64,000 nt of DNA from BM003 sp963783695 (GTDB lineage Bacteria; Pseudomonadota; Gammaproteobacteria; Steroidobacterales; BM003), in assembly GCA_963783695.1 (NCBI GenBank), contig CAWAOM010000003.1, forward strand, positions 372,001-436,000. Direction: 5' to 3'. The notes under the pieces were generated by a model. That model had not been told where the DNA came from. It ran no database searches and was given only the letters and a program-made list of their open reading frames with translations. Numbering within the stretch: position 1 is the first letter of the stretch; the number at the start of each line of letters is the position of its first letter. Made by a program: the position numbers and the translations under genes. This document shows positions 26,837 through 36,116 of the stretch, one piece after another.

Positions 26837-27918
26837 GCCAGCGCTGCGTGATGATCATGGCAGGGGGCACCGGTGGCCACGTATTTCCGGGGCTCGCGGT
26901 TGCGCGCCAGCTTGCCGCCGCCGACCAGCGGATCGTGTGGCTCGGCACGCGCCAGGGCATGGAGGCGAAAATCGTGCCGGCGGCTGGAATTGCAGTCGAA
27001 TGGATCAGCGTCGGAGGTCTGCGTGGCAAGGGCTGGTCAACCTGGGTGCTTGCGCCGGTACGATTGGTAAAGGCGCTGTGGCAATCGATTGCGGCGATTC
27101 GCCGGCAACGGCCGGCAGTTGTGCTCGGTCTGGGTGGATTCGTCAGCGGACCGGGCGGGCTTGCCGCCTGGCTGCTGCGTCGACCCTTGCTGATCCATGA
27201 GCAGAATGCCGTGGCCGGCCTGACTAACCGCATCCTGGCGCGGGTCGCAACCGGGGTATTTGAGGCGTTTCCTTCGAGTTTCCCGGCCTCGCGGCGGGCG
27301 ATCACGATCGGTAATCCGATCCGGCCTGAAATTGCGGCGCTGAACCCGCCGCAACAACGTCTGCGTGGGCGTAGCGGGCCGATACGAATACTGGTGCTCG
27401 GCGGCAGCCAGGGAGCGCTGGCCCTGAACCGCCTGTTACCTGCGGCGCTGGCGTTACTCAAAACGCGCTGTGAGTTCGAGATTCTGCACCAGGCAGGCGA
27501 GCGCACCATGGATACCGCGCGGACTGCTTACGGAGAAGCCGGAATTGCGGCCCGCATCGTCAGTTTTGTCGATGACATGGCTGCGGCCTATGCGTGGGCA
27601 GATGTTGCGGTGTGCAGATCGGGTGCGCTGACGGTCGGCGAACTCGCGGCCGCCGGTGTTGCCTCGGTGCTGGTGCCGTTTCCTGCGGCCGTCGACGACC
27701 ATCAAAGCGCCAATGCGCGCTATCTCAGCGACGCTGGTGCAGCCCTGTTGATGCAAGAGGCGGATCTTGATGCGGCAGCGCTGGCCGCGGCGATCGAGCC
27801 GTTGCTGAGCGACCGCGCGAAATTGCTCGAGATGGCGCTAGCCGCCCGGGCGCTGGCGATGCCCGAGGCATTGCCGCAGCTCAGCGCGGCGTGTCTTGCC
27901 GGGCGGGGTGGTCGGTGA
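26833..27918 (+). CDS. murG: Lipid II synthase MurG
   Basis: Peripheral GT28 glycosyltransferase adding GlcNAc to lipid I. 361 residues, GT-B fold. N-terminal GGTGGHVFPGLAVA, GLGGFVSGPGG and LIHEQNAVAGLTNR bind acceptor; GGSQGALALN and CRSGALTVGELAAAGV with DDHQSANARYL form the donor site. Overlaps the ftsW stop by 4 bp and the murC start by 1 bp (TGATG). Confidence 0.97.
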   Translation: MSQRCVMIMAGGTGGHVFPGLAVARQLAAADQRIVWLGTRQGMEAKIVPAAGIAVEWISVGGLRGKGWSTWVLAPVRLVKALWQSIAAIRRQRPAVVLGLGGFVSGPGGLAAWLLRRPLLIHEQNAVAGLTNRILARVATGVFEAFPSSFPASRRAITIGNPIRPEIAALNPPQQRLRGRSGPIRILVLGGSQGALALNRLLPAALALLKTRCEFEILHQAGERTMDTARTAYGEAGIAARIVSFVDDMAAAYAWADVAVCRSGALTVGELAAAGVASVLVPFPAAVDDHQSANARYLSDAGAALLMQEADLDAAALAAAIEPLLSDRAKLLEMALAARALAMPEALPQLSAACLAGRGGR

Positions 27919-29330
27919 TGCAGAGAATGCGGCGCATCAACTGCATCCACCTGGTCGGTATCGGCGGTGTCGGTATGGGCGGTATCGCAGAGGTGCTTAT
28001 CAACCTCGGCTATCGCGTGCAGGGATCCGATCTGCAGACCAACGCGGTTACGCGACGGCTGGCCGGACTTGGCGCGCAAATCTCTCTTGGCCACGATCCA
28101 GAAAACCTCAGTGGCGCGGATGTCGTGGTGGTGTCGAGCGCGGTGAATCGTGACAACCCGGAGGTTGCGGCTGCGCTGGAAGCACGCCTCCCCGTCGTCA
28201 AGCGTGCCGAAATGCTGGCGGAACTGATGCGATTCCGCTTTGGAATCGCGGTCGCAGGTACTCATGGCAAGACGACGACGACCAGCCTGATTGCCAGTGT
28301 GCTGGCGCGTGGCGGGCTCGATCCGACCTTTGTTATCGGTGGGCGGCTTAACAGTGTCGACACCAACGCCCGTCTCGGCGCCGGCAACTACCTGGTCGCT
28401 GAAGCCGACGAGAGCGACGCCTCGTTTATGCACCTGCAACCAATGGTCGCAGTGGTGACCAACATCGATGAGGATCACCTCGCCGCCTACGGTCAGGACT
28501 TCCGGCAACTGCGTCAGGCTTTCGTCGAGTTTCTGCACAATTTGCCGTTCTACGGGCTTGCCGTAATGTGCGCCGAGGACCCGGATGTGGTGGCAATACT
28601 AGACAAGGTATCGCGCCCGGTCGTGACCTACGGGTTCGGCGACGCGGCCGACATTCGCGCTACGAACGTGGAGAGTGACGGTCTTGCAACGCGTTTCGAT
28701 GTCGAGCGGCCCGGCAGCGAGACGCCATTGTCTGTGCGGCTGAATTTGCCCGGGCAACATAATGTGCTGAACGCGCTTGCCGCGATCGCGGTCGCGCGCG
28801 ATCTCGAAATCGACGATACGGCCGTGACCGCGGCGCTGGCAGAGTTCGCGGGGATCGACCGGCGTTTCCAGGTGCTTGGCGATATCGATGTGGCGGGCGC
28901 GGCGGTCACGCTGGTCGATGACTATGGTCACCACCCGGCGGAAATTGCCGCGACGTTGCAGGCCGGGCGCGCAGTGTGGCCGCAGCGGCGTCTCGTCCTC
29001 GCGTTTCAGCCGCATCGTTTTTCCCGTACCCGCGACCTGATGGACGACTTCGCCGAGGTGTTGTCGACCGCGGATGTGCTGCTTCTTACCGAAGTCTATG
29101 CTGCCGGCGAAACGCCGATCTCCGGTGCGGACGGTCGTGCTCTGGCGCGGGCAATTCGCAGCCGCGCCGGGGTGGAGCCGATTTTCGTGGCGGATCTGGA
29201 GCAACTGCCGGCCGCGCTTTGCCGTGTTATCGAGGACGGCGATGTCGTACTGACCCTGGGGGCCGGGAGTATCGGTGCGCTGGCACTGGAACTCGGTGAC
29301 GCGCTGCAGACCGCTGGAGGTGAGGCATGA
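27918..29330 (+). CDS. murC: UDP-MurNAc:L-alanine ligase MurC
   Basis: First Mur ligase, adding L-Ala to UDP-MurNAc. 470 residues. N-terminal GIGGVGMGGIAEVL nucleotide fold, ATP site AGTHGKTTTTSL, EADESDASF, NIDEDHL, and the C-terminal DDYGHHPAEI motif. ATG 27918 is chosen; GTG at 27915 is a one-codon alternative. Overlaps murB by 4 bp. Confidence 0.97.
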   Translation: MQRMRRINCIHLVGIGGVGMGGIAEVLINLGYRVQGSDLQTNAVTRRLAGLGAQISLGHDPENLSGADVVVVSSAVNRDNPEVAAALEARLPVVKRAEMLAELMRFRFGIAVAGTHGKTTTTSLIASVLARGGLDPTFVIGGRLNSVDTNARLGAGNYLVAEADESDASFMHLQPMVAVVTNIDEDHLAAYGQDFRQLRQAFVEFLHNLPFYGLAVMCAEDPDVVAILDKVSRPVVTYGFGDAADIRATNVESDGLATRFDVERPGSETPLSVRLNLPGQHNVLNALAAIAVARDLEIDDTAVTAALAEFAGIDRRFQVLGDIDVAGAAVTLVDDYGHHPAEIAATLQAGRAVWPQRRLVLAFQPHRFSRTRDLMDDFAEVLSTADVLLLTEVYAAGETPISGADGRALARAIRSRAGVEPIFVADLEQLPAALCRVIEDGDVVLTLGAGSIGALALELGDALQTAGGEA

Positions 29331-30223
29331 TTGCCATGGATCTCGGTGGCCGGATTCGTGGCACGGTGCTGCACGATGAGCCCATGCACCGGCATACGTC
29401 GTGGCGGGTGGGTGGTCCTGCCGAGATCTTTTTCAAGCCGGCCGACCTCGCAGACCTCCAGGCTTTCCTAGCCGCGCTGGATCCGGCCACGCCACTCACC
29501 TGGGTCGGGCTTGGCAGTAATCTGCTCGTTCGCGACGGCGGCATCGATGGCGCGGTTATCGCCACCCACGGTGTTTTTAAAGCCCTGCGCCGGATGGGCG
29601 ATGGTGCCGTCTACGCGGAGGCCGGGATCGCCTGCGCCCGTATCGCGCGGCAATGCGCGTTGTGGGGCCTTGGTCCGGCAGATTTCTTCGCCGGGATTCC
29701 CGGCACGCTGGGCGGGGCGCTGGCAATGAATGCGGGCGCTTTTGGTGGCGAAACCTGGGAACAGGTACGCGCAGTCCAGACCGTGGATCGCGGTGGCCGG
29801 GTTCATCGTCATGACAAGGCCGATTATGAAATCGGCTATCGCCATGTCAGCGGTCCGGACAACGAGTGGTTCATTGCCGCCGAGCTGGTATTCGCGCAGC
29901 GCCCGGAGGTCACGCTGGACGGGATCCGTGACTTGCTGGCGCGGCGCAAGTCGACCCAACCGATTGGTTTGCCGAGCTGCGGGTCGGTATTTCGCAATCC
30001 GCCCGGTGATCATGCGGCCCGGCTTATCGAGGAGGCCGGACTCAAGGGATTTCAGATCGGTGGTGCACGGGTGTCCGACATGCACGCCAATTTCATCATC
30101 AATACGGGGGATGCGACGGCCGCCGATGTCGAGTCACTGATCGAATCCGTGCATACCCGGATTGCGCAACAGTACGGAATCGAACTTGTGCACGAGGTTC
30201 GCATCGTGGGGAGCACAGCATGA
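29327..30223 (+). CDS. murB: UDP-N-acetylenolpyruvoylglucosamine reductase MurB
   Basis: FAD/NADPH enzyme that reduces enolpyruvyl-UDP-GlcNAc to UDP-MurNAc. 298 residues. FAD-binding segment RVGGPAEIFFKP and LGSNLLVRDGGIDG, GIPGTLGGALAMNAGAFGGE, the catalytic Ser of LPSCGSVFRNP, and C-terminal HANFIINTG. The short form without the extra loop of the E. coli enzyme (type II). Overlaps murC and ddl by 4 bp. Confidence 0.97.
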   Translation: MIAMDLGGRIRGTVLHDEPMHRHTSWRVGGPAEIFFKPADLADLQAFLAALDPATPLTWVGLGSNLLVRDGGIDGAVIATHGVFKALRRMGDGAVYAEAGIACARIARQCALWGLGPADFFAGIPGTLGGALAMNAGAFGGETWEQVRAVQTVDRGGRVHRHDKADYEIGYRHVSGPDNEWFIAAELVFAQRPEVTLDGIRDLLARRKSTQPIGLPSCGSVFRNPPGDHAARLIEEAGLKGFQIGGARVSDMHANFIINTGDATAADVESLIESVHTRIAQQYGIELVHEVRIVGSTA

Positions 30224-31194
30224 CGTTGCGAGATACGCGCCATCAGGTGTCGTCCGCCGAGGACTTCGGCCGCGTCGCCGTGCTGCAGGGCGGCACATCG
30301 GCGGAGCGCGAAATCTCACTGATGACCGGCGCCGCGGTCACCGCGGCGCTGGTGCGACGCGGCGTGGCCGCCATAGCCGTCGATCCCGCCGATGGCGCGC
30401 TCCACGAGTTGCTTGCCGGGCACTTCGACCGGGTGTGGATAGCGTTGCACGGTGGTGGCGGCGAGGACGGAACGGTGCAGGGTGCGCTGACCACACTGGG
30501 TTTGCCGTATACCGGCAGCGGAGTACTCGGCTGTGCGCTGGCGATGGACAAGTACCGCAGCAAACTGGTCCTGGAGGCGGCGGGACTGCCGACCCCGAAG
30601 TGGATGATGCTTGATTCGCCGGCACGGCTTGACGAGGTGGCGGATGTGCTCGGTCTGCCCGTCGTCGTGAAGCCGGCCAGCGAAGGCTCGAGTGTCGGCA
30701 TGAGCAAGGTCGAGCTGGCGACGGAACTCGAAGCGGCGTGGCAGTCGGCGCGGCAGCACGATCAAAATGTGCTGGTTGAGCGCTGGATCAGCGGCGGCGA
30801 GTACACCGCTGCAGTTGTGCAGGGGCAGGTGCTGCCGATGATCCGGATCGAGACGCCACGCAGCTTTTACGACTACGAAGCCAAGTACTTCTCCGACTCT
30901 ACACAGTATTTCTGCCCCAGCGGTCTTGCGCCCGAGCGCGAGGCGGAATTTGCCGACATGTGTGCGGCGGCATTCTCGGCGCTGGGCTGCAGTGGCTGGG
31001 GCCGGGTTGATTTCCTGCTCGACCAGTATGGCAAGCCCTACATCCTGGAGCTCAACACGGTGCCGGGCATGACCGATCACAGTCTCGTGCCAATGGCGGC
31101 ACGTCAGGCCGGAATCGATTTCGAAGAACTGGTCTGGCGCATTCTGGAAACCAGCTGTGGTGACGCTCGCGGCAATGATGGGGGGGCTTGCTGA
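30220..31194 (+). CDS. ddl: D-alanine:D-alanine ligase
   Basis: ATP-grasp enzyme making D-Ala-D-Ala for MurF. 324 residues. N-terminal VAVLQGGTSAEREISLMTG, HGGGGEDGTVQG, the ATP-grasp core (LPVVVKPASEGSSVGMSKV), the catalytic Tyr loop near FYDYEAKYFSD, and the Mg2+ site ILELNTVPGMTDHSLVP. Dcw-located, so ddlB type. Its stop overlaps the ftsQ ATG by 1 bp. Confidence 0.97.
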   Translation: MTLRDTRHQVSSAEDFGRVAVLQGGTSAEREISLMTGAAVTAALVRRGVAAIAVDPADGALHELLAGHFDRVWIALHGGGGEDGTVQGALTTLGLPYTGSGVLGCALAMDKYRSKLVLEAAGLPTPKWMMLDSPARLDEVADVLGLPVVVKPASEGSSVGMSKVELATELEAAWQSARQHDQNVLVERWISGGEYTAAVVQGQVLPMIRIETPRSFYDYEAKYFSDSTQYFCPSGLAPEREAEFADMCAAAFSALGCSGWGRVDFLLDQYGKPYILELNTVPGMTDHSLVPMAARQAGIDFEELVWRILETSCGDARGNDGGAC

Positions 31195-31985
31195 TGGTGC
31201 GGCAGCGCAAAATGGCGGCGCGCAAGAAGCGGCAGAAACCGGCCCGGCGCCTGCCGCATATTCCGTGGCGCCAGATCGCGGTATCGACTGCGGCGGCAGT
31301 GCTGATTGCGGTGCTCGGTGTTGCATTGGTCTACGTTCTCGACAGGCCGCTGCAGAGGCTGACCATCGAGGGCGATTTCAAAAAAGTATCGGCGACCGAG
31401 CTTGGCGCAGCGATACGCCCGCAGCTCAACGGCGGTTTCGTCTCGGTCGATCTCGAAGCAATCCGCGCCGTGGTGGCGTCGTTGCCGTGGGTGGCCGAGG
31501 TGCATGTCCGCCGGCGTTGGCCGGACGGTGTCCGTATTCGTGTCCGCGAGCAGGATGCGATCGCGCGCTGGGGCGGCGATCACCTGCTCAATAGCTCGGG
31601 TCAGGTGTTCGTCAAGGTAGCGCCCGATGCGTTTGCGGAATTGCCGGTCCTGCTTGGGCCGGACGGCAGCGAAGCACGCGTGACAGAACGCTTCAAGGCG
31701 CTTGGCGCGGACTTGCGCGACGTGCGCCTGCAACTCGAGTCGGTCCGGCTCGACCTGCGCGGGGCATGGAGTATTCGCCTCGCGAATGGTCCGGAGGTGC
31801 GCTTTGGCCGCCGCGACGTCGATGGCCGCATTGACAGATTTTTGCAACTGGCGGCGGGGCCGCTCGCCGACCGGTTTAACAACATCCGCTATATCGACAT
31901 GCGGTACAGCAATGGTTTTGCGGTTGGCTGGCGCGACGAAGCGGCGCCGAACGAGGACGGGGAAGGTAAGAACGCAAATGTCTAG
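31194..31985 (+). CDS. ftsQ: Cell division protein FtsQ
   Basis: Bitopic divisome protein that recruits FtsB/FtsL. 263 residues: very basic cytoplasmic tail, one membrane anchor (about 27-47), a POTRA domain (LQRLTIEGDFKKVSATELGAAI) and the FtsQ beta domain (LPWVAEVHVRRRWPDGVRIRVREQDAIARW). ATG 31194 is preferred; TTG 31188 adds two residues. The stop overlaps the ftsA start by 8 bp. Confidence 0.95.
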   Translation: MVRQRKMAARKKRQKPARRLPHIPWRQIAVSTAAAVLIAVLGVALVYVLDRPLQRLTIEGDFKKVSATELGAAIRPQLNGGFVSVDLEAIRAVVASLPWVAEVHVRRRWPDGVRIRVREQDAIARWGGDHLLNSSGQVFVKVAPDAFAELPVLLGPDGSEARVTERFKALGADLRDVRLQLESVRLDLRGAWSIRLANGPEVRFGRRDVDGRIDRFLQLAAGPLADRFNNIRYIDMRYSNGFAVGWRDEAAPNEDGEGKNANV

Positions 31986-33213
31986 GAAGAGCGAAAGAAA
32001 GCTCATCGTCGGGCTGGATATCGGCACCTCCAAGGTGGTGGCGATTGTCGGCGAGGTGACTCCCGAGGACGGAATCGAGGTTGTAGGTATCGGGTCGCAT
32101 CCTTCCCGCGGGTTGAAGAAAGGTGTGGTCGTCAACATTGAGTCGACGGTGCAGTCGATCCAGCGCGCGGTCGAGGAAGCCGAACTGATGGCCGGTTGCG
32201 AGATTCACGCGGTGTATACCGGAATTGCCGGCAGCCACGTGAGGAGCCTTAATTCTCATGGCATCGTGGCGATCCGCGACAAGGAAGTCAGCCCGGGAGA
32301 TGTCGATCGGGTGATTGACGCCGCACGCGCGGTTGCCATCCCGGCCGACCAGAAGATTCTGCATATCCTGCCGCAGGAATTCCTGATCGATCATCAGGAG
32401 GGAATTCGCGAGCCGGTCGGAATGTCGGGCGTGCGGATGGAGGCCAAGGTCCACATCGTGACCGGTGCCGACGCGGCCGCACAGAACATCGTCAAGTGCG
32501 TGCAGCGCTGCGGCCTGCAGGTCGAGGACATCGTCCTCGAGCAGCTCGCTTCGAGTTATGCGGTGCTTACCGAGGACGAGAGAGAACTCGGGGTCTGCCT
32601 GGTGGACATCGGTGGCGGTACGACGGATATCGCGGTGTTTGTCGGCGGAGCGATCCGCCATACCGCGGTGATCCCGATCGCCGGCGACCAGGTGACCAAT
32701 GACATCGCCGTGAGCATGCGCACGCCGATCCAGTATGCCGAAGACATCAAGATCAAATTCGCGTGCGCATTGTCGCAGCTGGCCAACCCGGACGAGACGA
32801 TTGAGGTGCCCAGCGTGGGCGACCGTCCGCCCCGGCGGCTCGCCCGGCAGACTCTCGCGGAGGTGGTCGAGCCACGTTACGAGGAACTGTTCAGTCTTAT
32901 CCGCGACGAATTGCGTCGCTCCGGGTTCGAGGAGCTGATTGCCGCGGGCGTCGTGATTACCGGCGGCAGCGCCAAGATGGAGGGCGCTATCGAACTCGCC
33001 GAGGAAGTATTCCACATGCCGGTGCGGCTCGGAGTGCCACAGCATGTCGACGGTCTCGTCGAGGTTGTGCGCAACCCGATACACGCAACGGGTGTTGGTT
33101 TGCTCCTTTATGGACTGGAGTCGATCAGCCGGCGCGGTGCAGAGCCACCGCTCGGCAGTGGGCTCAAGGAGATCTGGGAGCGAATGAAAGCATGGTTTCA
33201 GGGAAATTTTTAG
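31978..33213 (+). CDS. ftsA: Cell division protein FtsA
   Basis: Actin-like ATPase that tethers FtsZ to the membrane. 411 residues. ATPase motifs are VGLDIGTSKVVAIVGE (phosphate 1), CLVDIGGGTTDIAVF (phosphate 2) and GVVITGGSAKMEG (adenosine). A C-terminal amphipathic membrane-targeting helix is visible (LKEIWERMKAWFQGNF). A 36-bp gap with GAGGAGAGAG leads to ftsZ, so ftsZ has its own strong ribosome site. Confidence 0.97.
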   Translation: MSRKSERKLIVGLDIGTSKVVAIVGEVTPEDGIEVVGIGSHPSRGLKKGVVVNIESTVQSIQRAVEEAELMAGCEIHAVYTGIAGSHVRSLNSHGIVAIRDKEVSPGDVDRVIDAARAVAIPADQKILHILPQEFLIDHQEGIREPVGMSGVRMEAKVHIVTGADAAAQNIVKCVQRCGLQVEDIVLEQLASSYAVLTEDERELGVCLVDIGGGTTDIAVFVGGAIRHTAVIPIAGDQVTNDIAVSMRTPIQYAEDIKIKFACALSQLANPDETIEVPSVGDRPPRRLARQTLAEVVEPRYEELFSLIRDELRRSGFEELIAAGVVITGGSAKMEGAIELAEEVFHMPVRLGVPQHVDGLVEVVRNPIHATGVGLLLYGLESISRRGAEPPLGSGLKEIWERMKAWFQGNF

Positions 33214-33249
33214 GCTTCGTTTAGCCGTTTTGTCAGAGGAGAGAGAGCG

Positions 33250-34398
33250 ATGTTCGAGCTGGTCGATTCGGTAGACCAAAACGCCATTATCAAAGTGATT
33301 GGCGTCGGCGGTGGGGGCGGAAACGCCGTCACTCATATGATCAATGCAGGCATAGAGGGTGTGGATTTTATTTGTGCCAATACCGATGCCCAGGCGCTGA
33401 GCAACACGAAGATCAAAACCGCGTTGCAAATTGGCGGCAATATTACAAAGGGTCTGGGTGCGGGTGCGGATCCGGACGTGGGGCGGCAGGCAGCGATGGA
33501 AGATCGCGATCGCCTGATGGAAGTCATCGATGGCAGCGACATGCTGTTTATTACCGCGGGCATGGGCGGTGGCACCGGCACCGGTGCTGCGCCGGTAGTG
33601 GCCCAGGTTGCGCGGGAGTGCGGGGTGCTGACTGTTGCGGTGGTGACCAAGCCATTCGTTTGGGAAGGCGGCAAGCGCATGCGCATCGCGGATACGGGTA
33701 TCTGCGAACTTGCGAAGTACGTTGATTCGCTGATTACCATCCCCAATGAAAAACTGCTTGCAGTGCTCGGCGCCCAGATATCGCTGATGGATGCGTTCAA
33801 GGCCGCCAACCAGGTGTTGCAGGGAGCGGTGCAGGGTATTGCCGACCTGATCACGCGGCCGGGACTGATCAACGTCGATTTCGCTGACGTCAGGACCGTG
33901 ATGTCGGAAATGGGCATGGCAATGATGGGGACGGGTACCGCGACTGGCGACGATCGCGCGCGCGAGGCCGCCGAGGCGGCAATGTCGAGCCCGTTGCTGG
34001 AGGATATCGATCTGACCGGCGCCAACGGAATTCTGGTCAATGTTACGGCGGGTCCGGATATGTCGATCGGCGACTTCCACGAGGTCGGCCAGACGGTCGA
34101 GGAATTCTCATCCGACGATGCTACGGTCGTGGTCGGCACCGTGATCGACCCCGAGATGAGCAATCAGATCCGGGTCACGGTCGTGGCGACGGGCCTGGGC
34201 CGGCCGATAGCGGCGGCGGAACCGAAGATTCAGTTGGTGGAACGGCCGCAGCGGGTCGTCAACGGTGCGGGTTACGAGGACCTCGACAGGCCCACGGTCC
34301 TGCGCAAGCGCCAGCAGTCTGCGGTGCAGGCCGAAGAGCGGGCCGAGCATGGTGATCTGCTGGACATCCCGGCGTTTCTGCGACGGCAGGCGGACTGA
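33250..34398 (+). CDS. ftsZ: Cell division GTPase FtsZ
   Basis: Tubulin-like GTPase forming the Z ring. 382 residues. GGGGGNAV near the N-terminus, the tubulin signature GGGTGTGAAP, and the T7-loop region (NVDFADVRTVMSEMG) are intact. A short variable linker of about 50 residues leads to the conserved C-terminal peptide DIPAFLRRQ, which binds FtsA, ZipA, ZapD and others. A 12-bp hairpin terminator follows. A ZapD domain is encoded in this window, fused to CoaE. Confidence 0.98.
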   Translation: MFELVDSVDQNAIIKVIGVGGGGGNAVTHMINAGIEGVDFICANTDAQALSNTKIKTALQIGGNITKGLGAGADPDVGRQAAMEDRDRLMEVIDGSDMLFITAGMGGGTGTGAAPVVAQVARECGVLTVAVVTKPFVWEGGKRMRIADTGICELAKYVDSLITIPNEKLLAVLGAQISLMDAFKAANQVLQGAVQGIADLITRPGLINVDFADVRTVMSEMGMAMMGTGTATGDDRAREAAEAAMSSPLLEDIDLTGANGILVNVTAGPDMSIGDFHEVGQTVEEFSSDDATVVVGTVIDPEMSNQIRVTVVATGLGRPIAAAEPKIQLVERPQRVVNGAGYEDLDRPTVLRKRQQSAVQAEERAEHGDLLDIPAFLRRQAD

Positions 34399-34401
34399 CA
34401 G

Positions 34402-34438
34402 ACGGCGGCGCCCGAGGAAGGGCGCCGCCGTATTGTTT
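34402..34438 (+). terminator. Terminator after ftsZ
   Basis: ACGGCGGCGCCC (34402-34413) and GGGCGCCGCCGT (34420-34431) form a perfect 12-bp stem with a GAGGAA loop, followed by ATTGTTT. The T-rich tail is imperfect, so some read-through to lpxC is possible. The remaining 185 bp to lpxC hold no gene; a weak TTGTTT/TTAAAT pair at 34433-34463 might be a promoter. Confidence 0.8.
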
Positions 34439-34623
34439 CGGTTTTGTTGCCGATGTGTTAAATTGCCGCGCCAATCCGTCAGGGGAATAACGCTCGCGCT
34501 TGCCGACCAGGATTTTCGGCATGTGAGTCCCATCAACAGCACTATCTCCTTACTTGGGGGAATCGCCGCAGGACGCACGCGTAATGGGTCAGTGTGGTGA
34601 CAAGGGGAGAGGAGGGCTGCTGC

Positions 34624-35535
34624 ATGTTGCAACAAAGAACACTCAAGCATGAGATCCGGGCCACCGGTGTGGGACTCCACTCCGGTGAAAAAGTATTCCT
34701 GAAGCTCCGTCCGGCAGCGCCGAACACCGGAATCGTATTCCGCAGGGTCGATCTTGACGAGCCGGTCGATGTTCCTGCGCGTCCGGAATTCGTCGGCGAC
34801 ACGACACTGGGAACGACCCTGGTGCGGGACGGGGTACGGGTTGCCACCGTCGAGCACTTGCTGTCAGCCTGCGCCGGTCTTGGAATCGATAACGCGATCG
34901 TCGAATTGAGCGCCGCCGAGGTGCCGATAATGGACGGTAGCGCGGGGCCCTTTGTTTTTCTGCTGCAGTCCGCGGGTATTGCCGAACAAAACGTTGCCAA
35001 GCGCGTGGTGCGCATCATTCGCGCGGTGCGCGTCGAGGACGGTGACAAGTGGGCCCAGATCGAGCCTCACGAAGGCTACAGTATCAATCTCGAGATTGAC
35101 TTCGATCATCCTGTTTTTAAAAGAAATGCGCAGTCTGCGGGTATCGAATTTTCCTCCGCCACGTTTTTGCGCGAGGTCAGCCGCGCCCGGACTTTCGGCT
35201 TTATGCGCGACATCGAATCGCTGCGCGCCCGTCGGCTGACGCTGGGCGGCACGCTGGACAACGCCATCGTTCTGGACGACTATCGCATCCTGAACGAAGA
35301 AGGATTGCGCTACCGGGACGAATTCGTCCGTCACAAAATTCTCGACGCGATAGGCGATCTTTATCTGTTCGCCCATGGCTTGTTGGCAAAATTCAGCGGA
35401 TACAAGACCGGTCACGATCTCAACGTGAGTCTGATCCGGGCGCTGGTGGCCGATGAGTCCGCCTGGGAGGAAGTGACTTTCGACGAACCGGCTGTCGAGT
35501 CGCCGCTGTCCTACGTGGCTCCGGCTTCGGCCTGA
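34624..35535 (+). CDS. lpxC: UDP-3-O-acyl-N-acetylglucosamine deacetylase LpxC
   Basis: Zn2+ deacetylase for the committed step of lipid A synthesis. 303 residues, two LpxC domains. Zinc ligands are H78 (VEHLL), H237 and D241 (RHKILDAIGDLYL); H264 in GHDLN is the catalytic His. ATG 34624 (LQQRTLKHEIRATGVGLHSG) has GAGAGGAGG upstream. It follows ftsZ as in many gammaproteobacteria. The stop is 4 bp from the convergent dciA stop. Confidence 0.97.
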   Translation: MLQQRTLKHEIRATGVGLHSGEKVFLKLRPAAPNTGIVFRRVDLDEPVDVPARPEFVGDTTLGTTLVRDGVRVATVEHLLSACAGLGIDNAIVELSAAEVPIMDGSAGPFVFLLQSAGIAEQNVAKRVVRIIRAVRVEDGDKWAQIEPHEGYSINLEIDFDHPVFKRNAQSAGIEFSSATFLREVSRARTFGFMRDIESLRARRLTLGGTLDNAIVLDDYRILNEEGLRYRDEFVRHKILDAIGDLYLFAHGLLAKFSGYKTGHDLNVSLIRALVADESAWEEVTFDEPAVESPLSYVAPASA

Positions 35536-35539
35536 GCTG

Positions 35540-35851
35540 TTATCGGTCGGGCTTTTCGGCCGGAGCGCGCACCCTGATCTGAATGCGTTCGGCTTCGATG
35601 TCGAGGCTTTCCAGCCGTTTGTCGATCCCGGGGTCAAGATAGCGCAGACGCGCTGCCCAGACCGGTGAGTCGGTGAGGATGACCATACGCTTGTCGTGGA
35701 GACTGGCGGCGACGACATGCGCGGCCACGTTCGCCGGCAGCAGGCGCCGGACAGTGTCTGTCAGGCCGGCGATCTCCTCGGCGCGGTGAAGCAGTTTTGC
35801 GAGGTCGCCACCCTTGCCGGCAAGGATGTTCGAAAGTTTGCGTGGTTTCAT
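35540..35851 (-). CDS. dciA: DUF721 protein, DciA-type replicative helicase loader
   Basis: DciA is the ancestral DnaB loader in bacteria lacking DnaC. 103 residues from ATG 35851 (MKPRKLSNILAGKG), starting near the DUF721 core. The core includes LLPANVAAHVVAASLHDKRMVILTDSPVWAARLRYLDP, typical for DUF721. The frame extends upstream (ATGs at 35914 and 35983), and no start has a convincing Shine-Dalgarno, so the N-terminus is uncertain. The position between lpxC and secA matches Pseudomonas. The 265-bp gap to the M23 gene has only a GCCGGC-TT-GCCGGC palindrome (35968-35981). Confidence 0.85.
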   Translation of the reverse strand: MKPRKLSNILAGKGGDLAKLLHRAEEIAGLTDTVRRLLPANVAAHVVAASLHDKRMVILTDSPVWAARLRYLDPGIDKRLESLDIEAERIQIRVRAPAEKPDR

Positions 35852-36116
35852 TAAAGGTGACGCAAGTCTAGAAAACCGTGTTTGATTCTTGAGCTGAGGC
35901 AGTGAATTCGGCATATTCGGAACAACAGTCGAGAAACTAACCCGGCGCAAGTCGGTGAGGCAAATCGGCCGGCTTGCCGGCAAGAACGGCGAATACGGGA
36001 TTGTAACTGCATATTATGTTTAATCGAGATGGAAATAGCGCAACTGTGCTGCCTGCCACGACGCCTGGCGCGTTTCCCGCTGCGGTTTGTGTTCTCCATG
36101 GACCGGGCCTGAGCGC

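Noticed and set aside
31876..34080. A 734-codon open frame antisense to ftsA and ftsZ
   Set aside because: It is a coding shadow caused by high GC at third positions; the plus strand carries the unmistakable ftsA and ftsZ, and the antisense protein has no recognisable domain.
34402..34438. Hairpin after ftsZ as a small RNA gene
   Set aside because: A simple 12-bp stem with T-rich tail directly after a stop codon is explained as a terminator.
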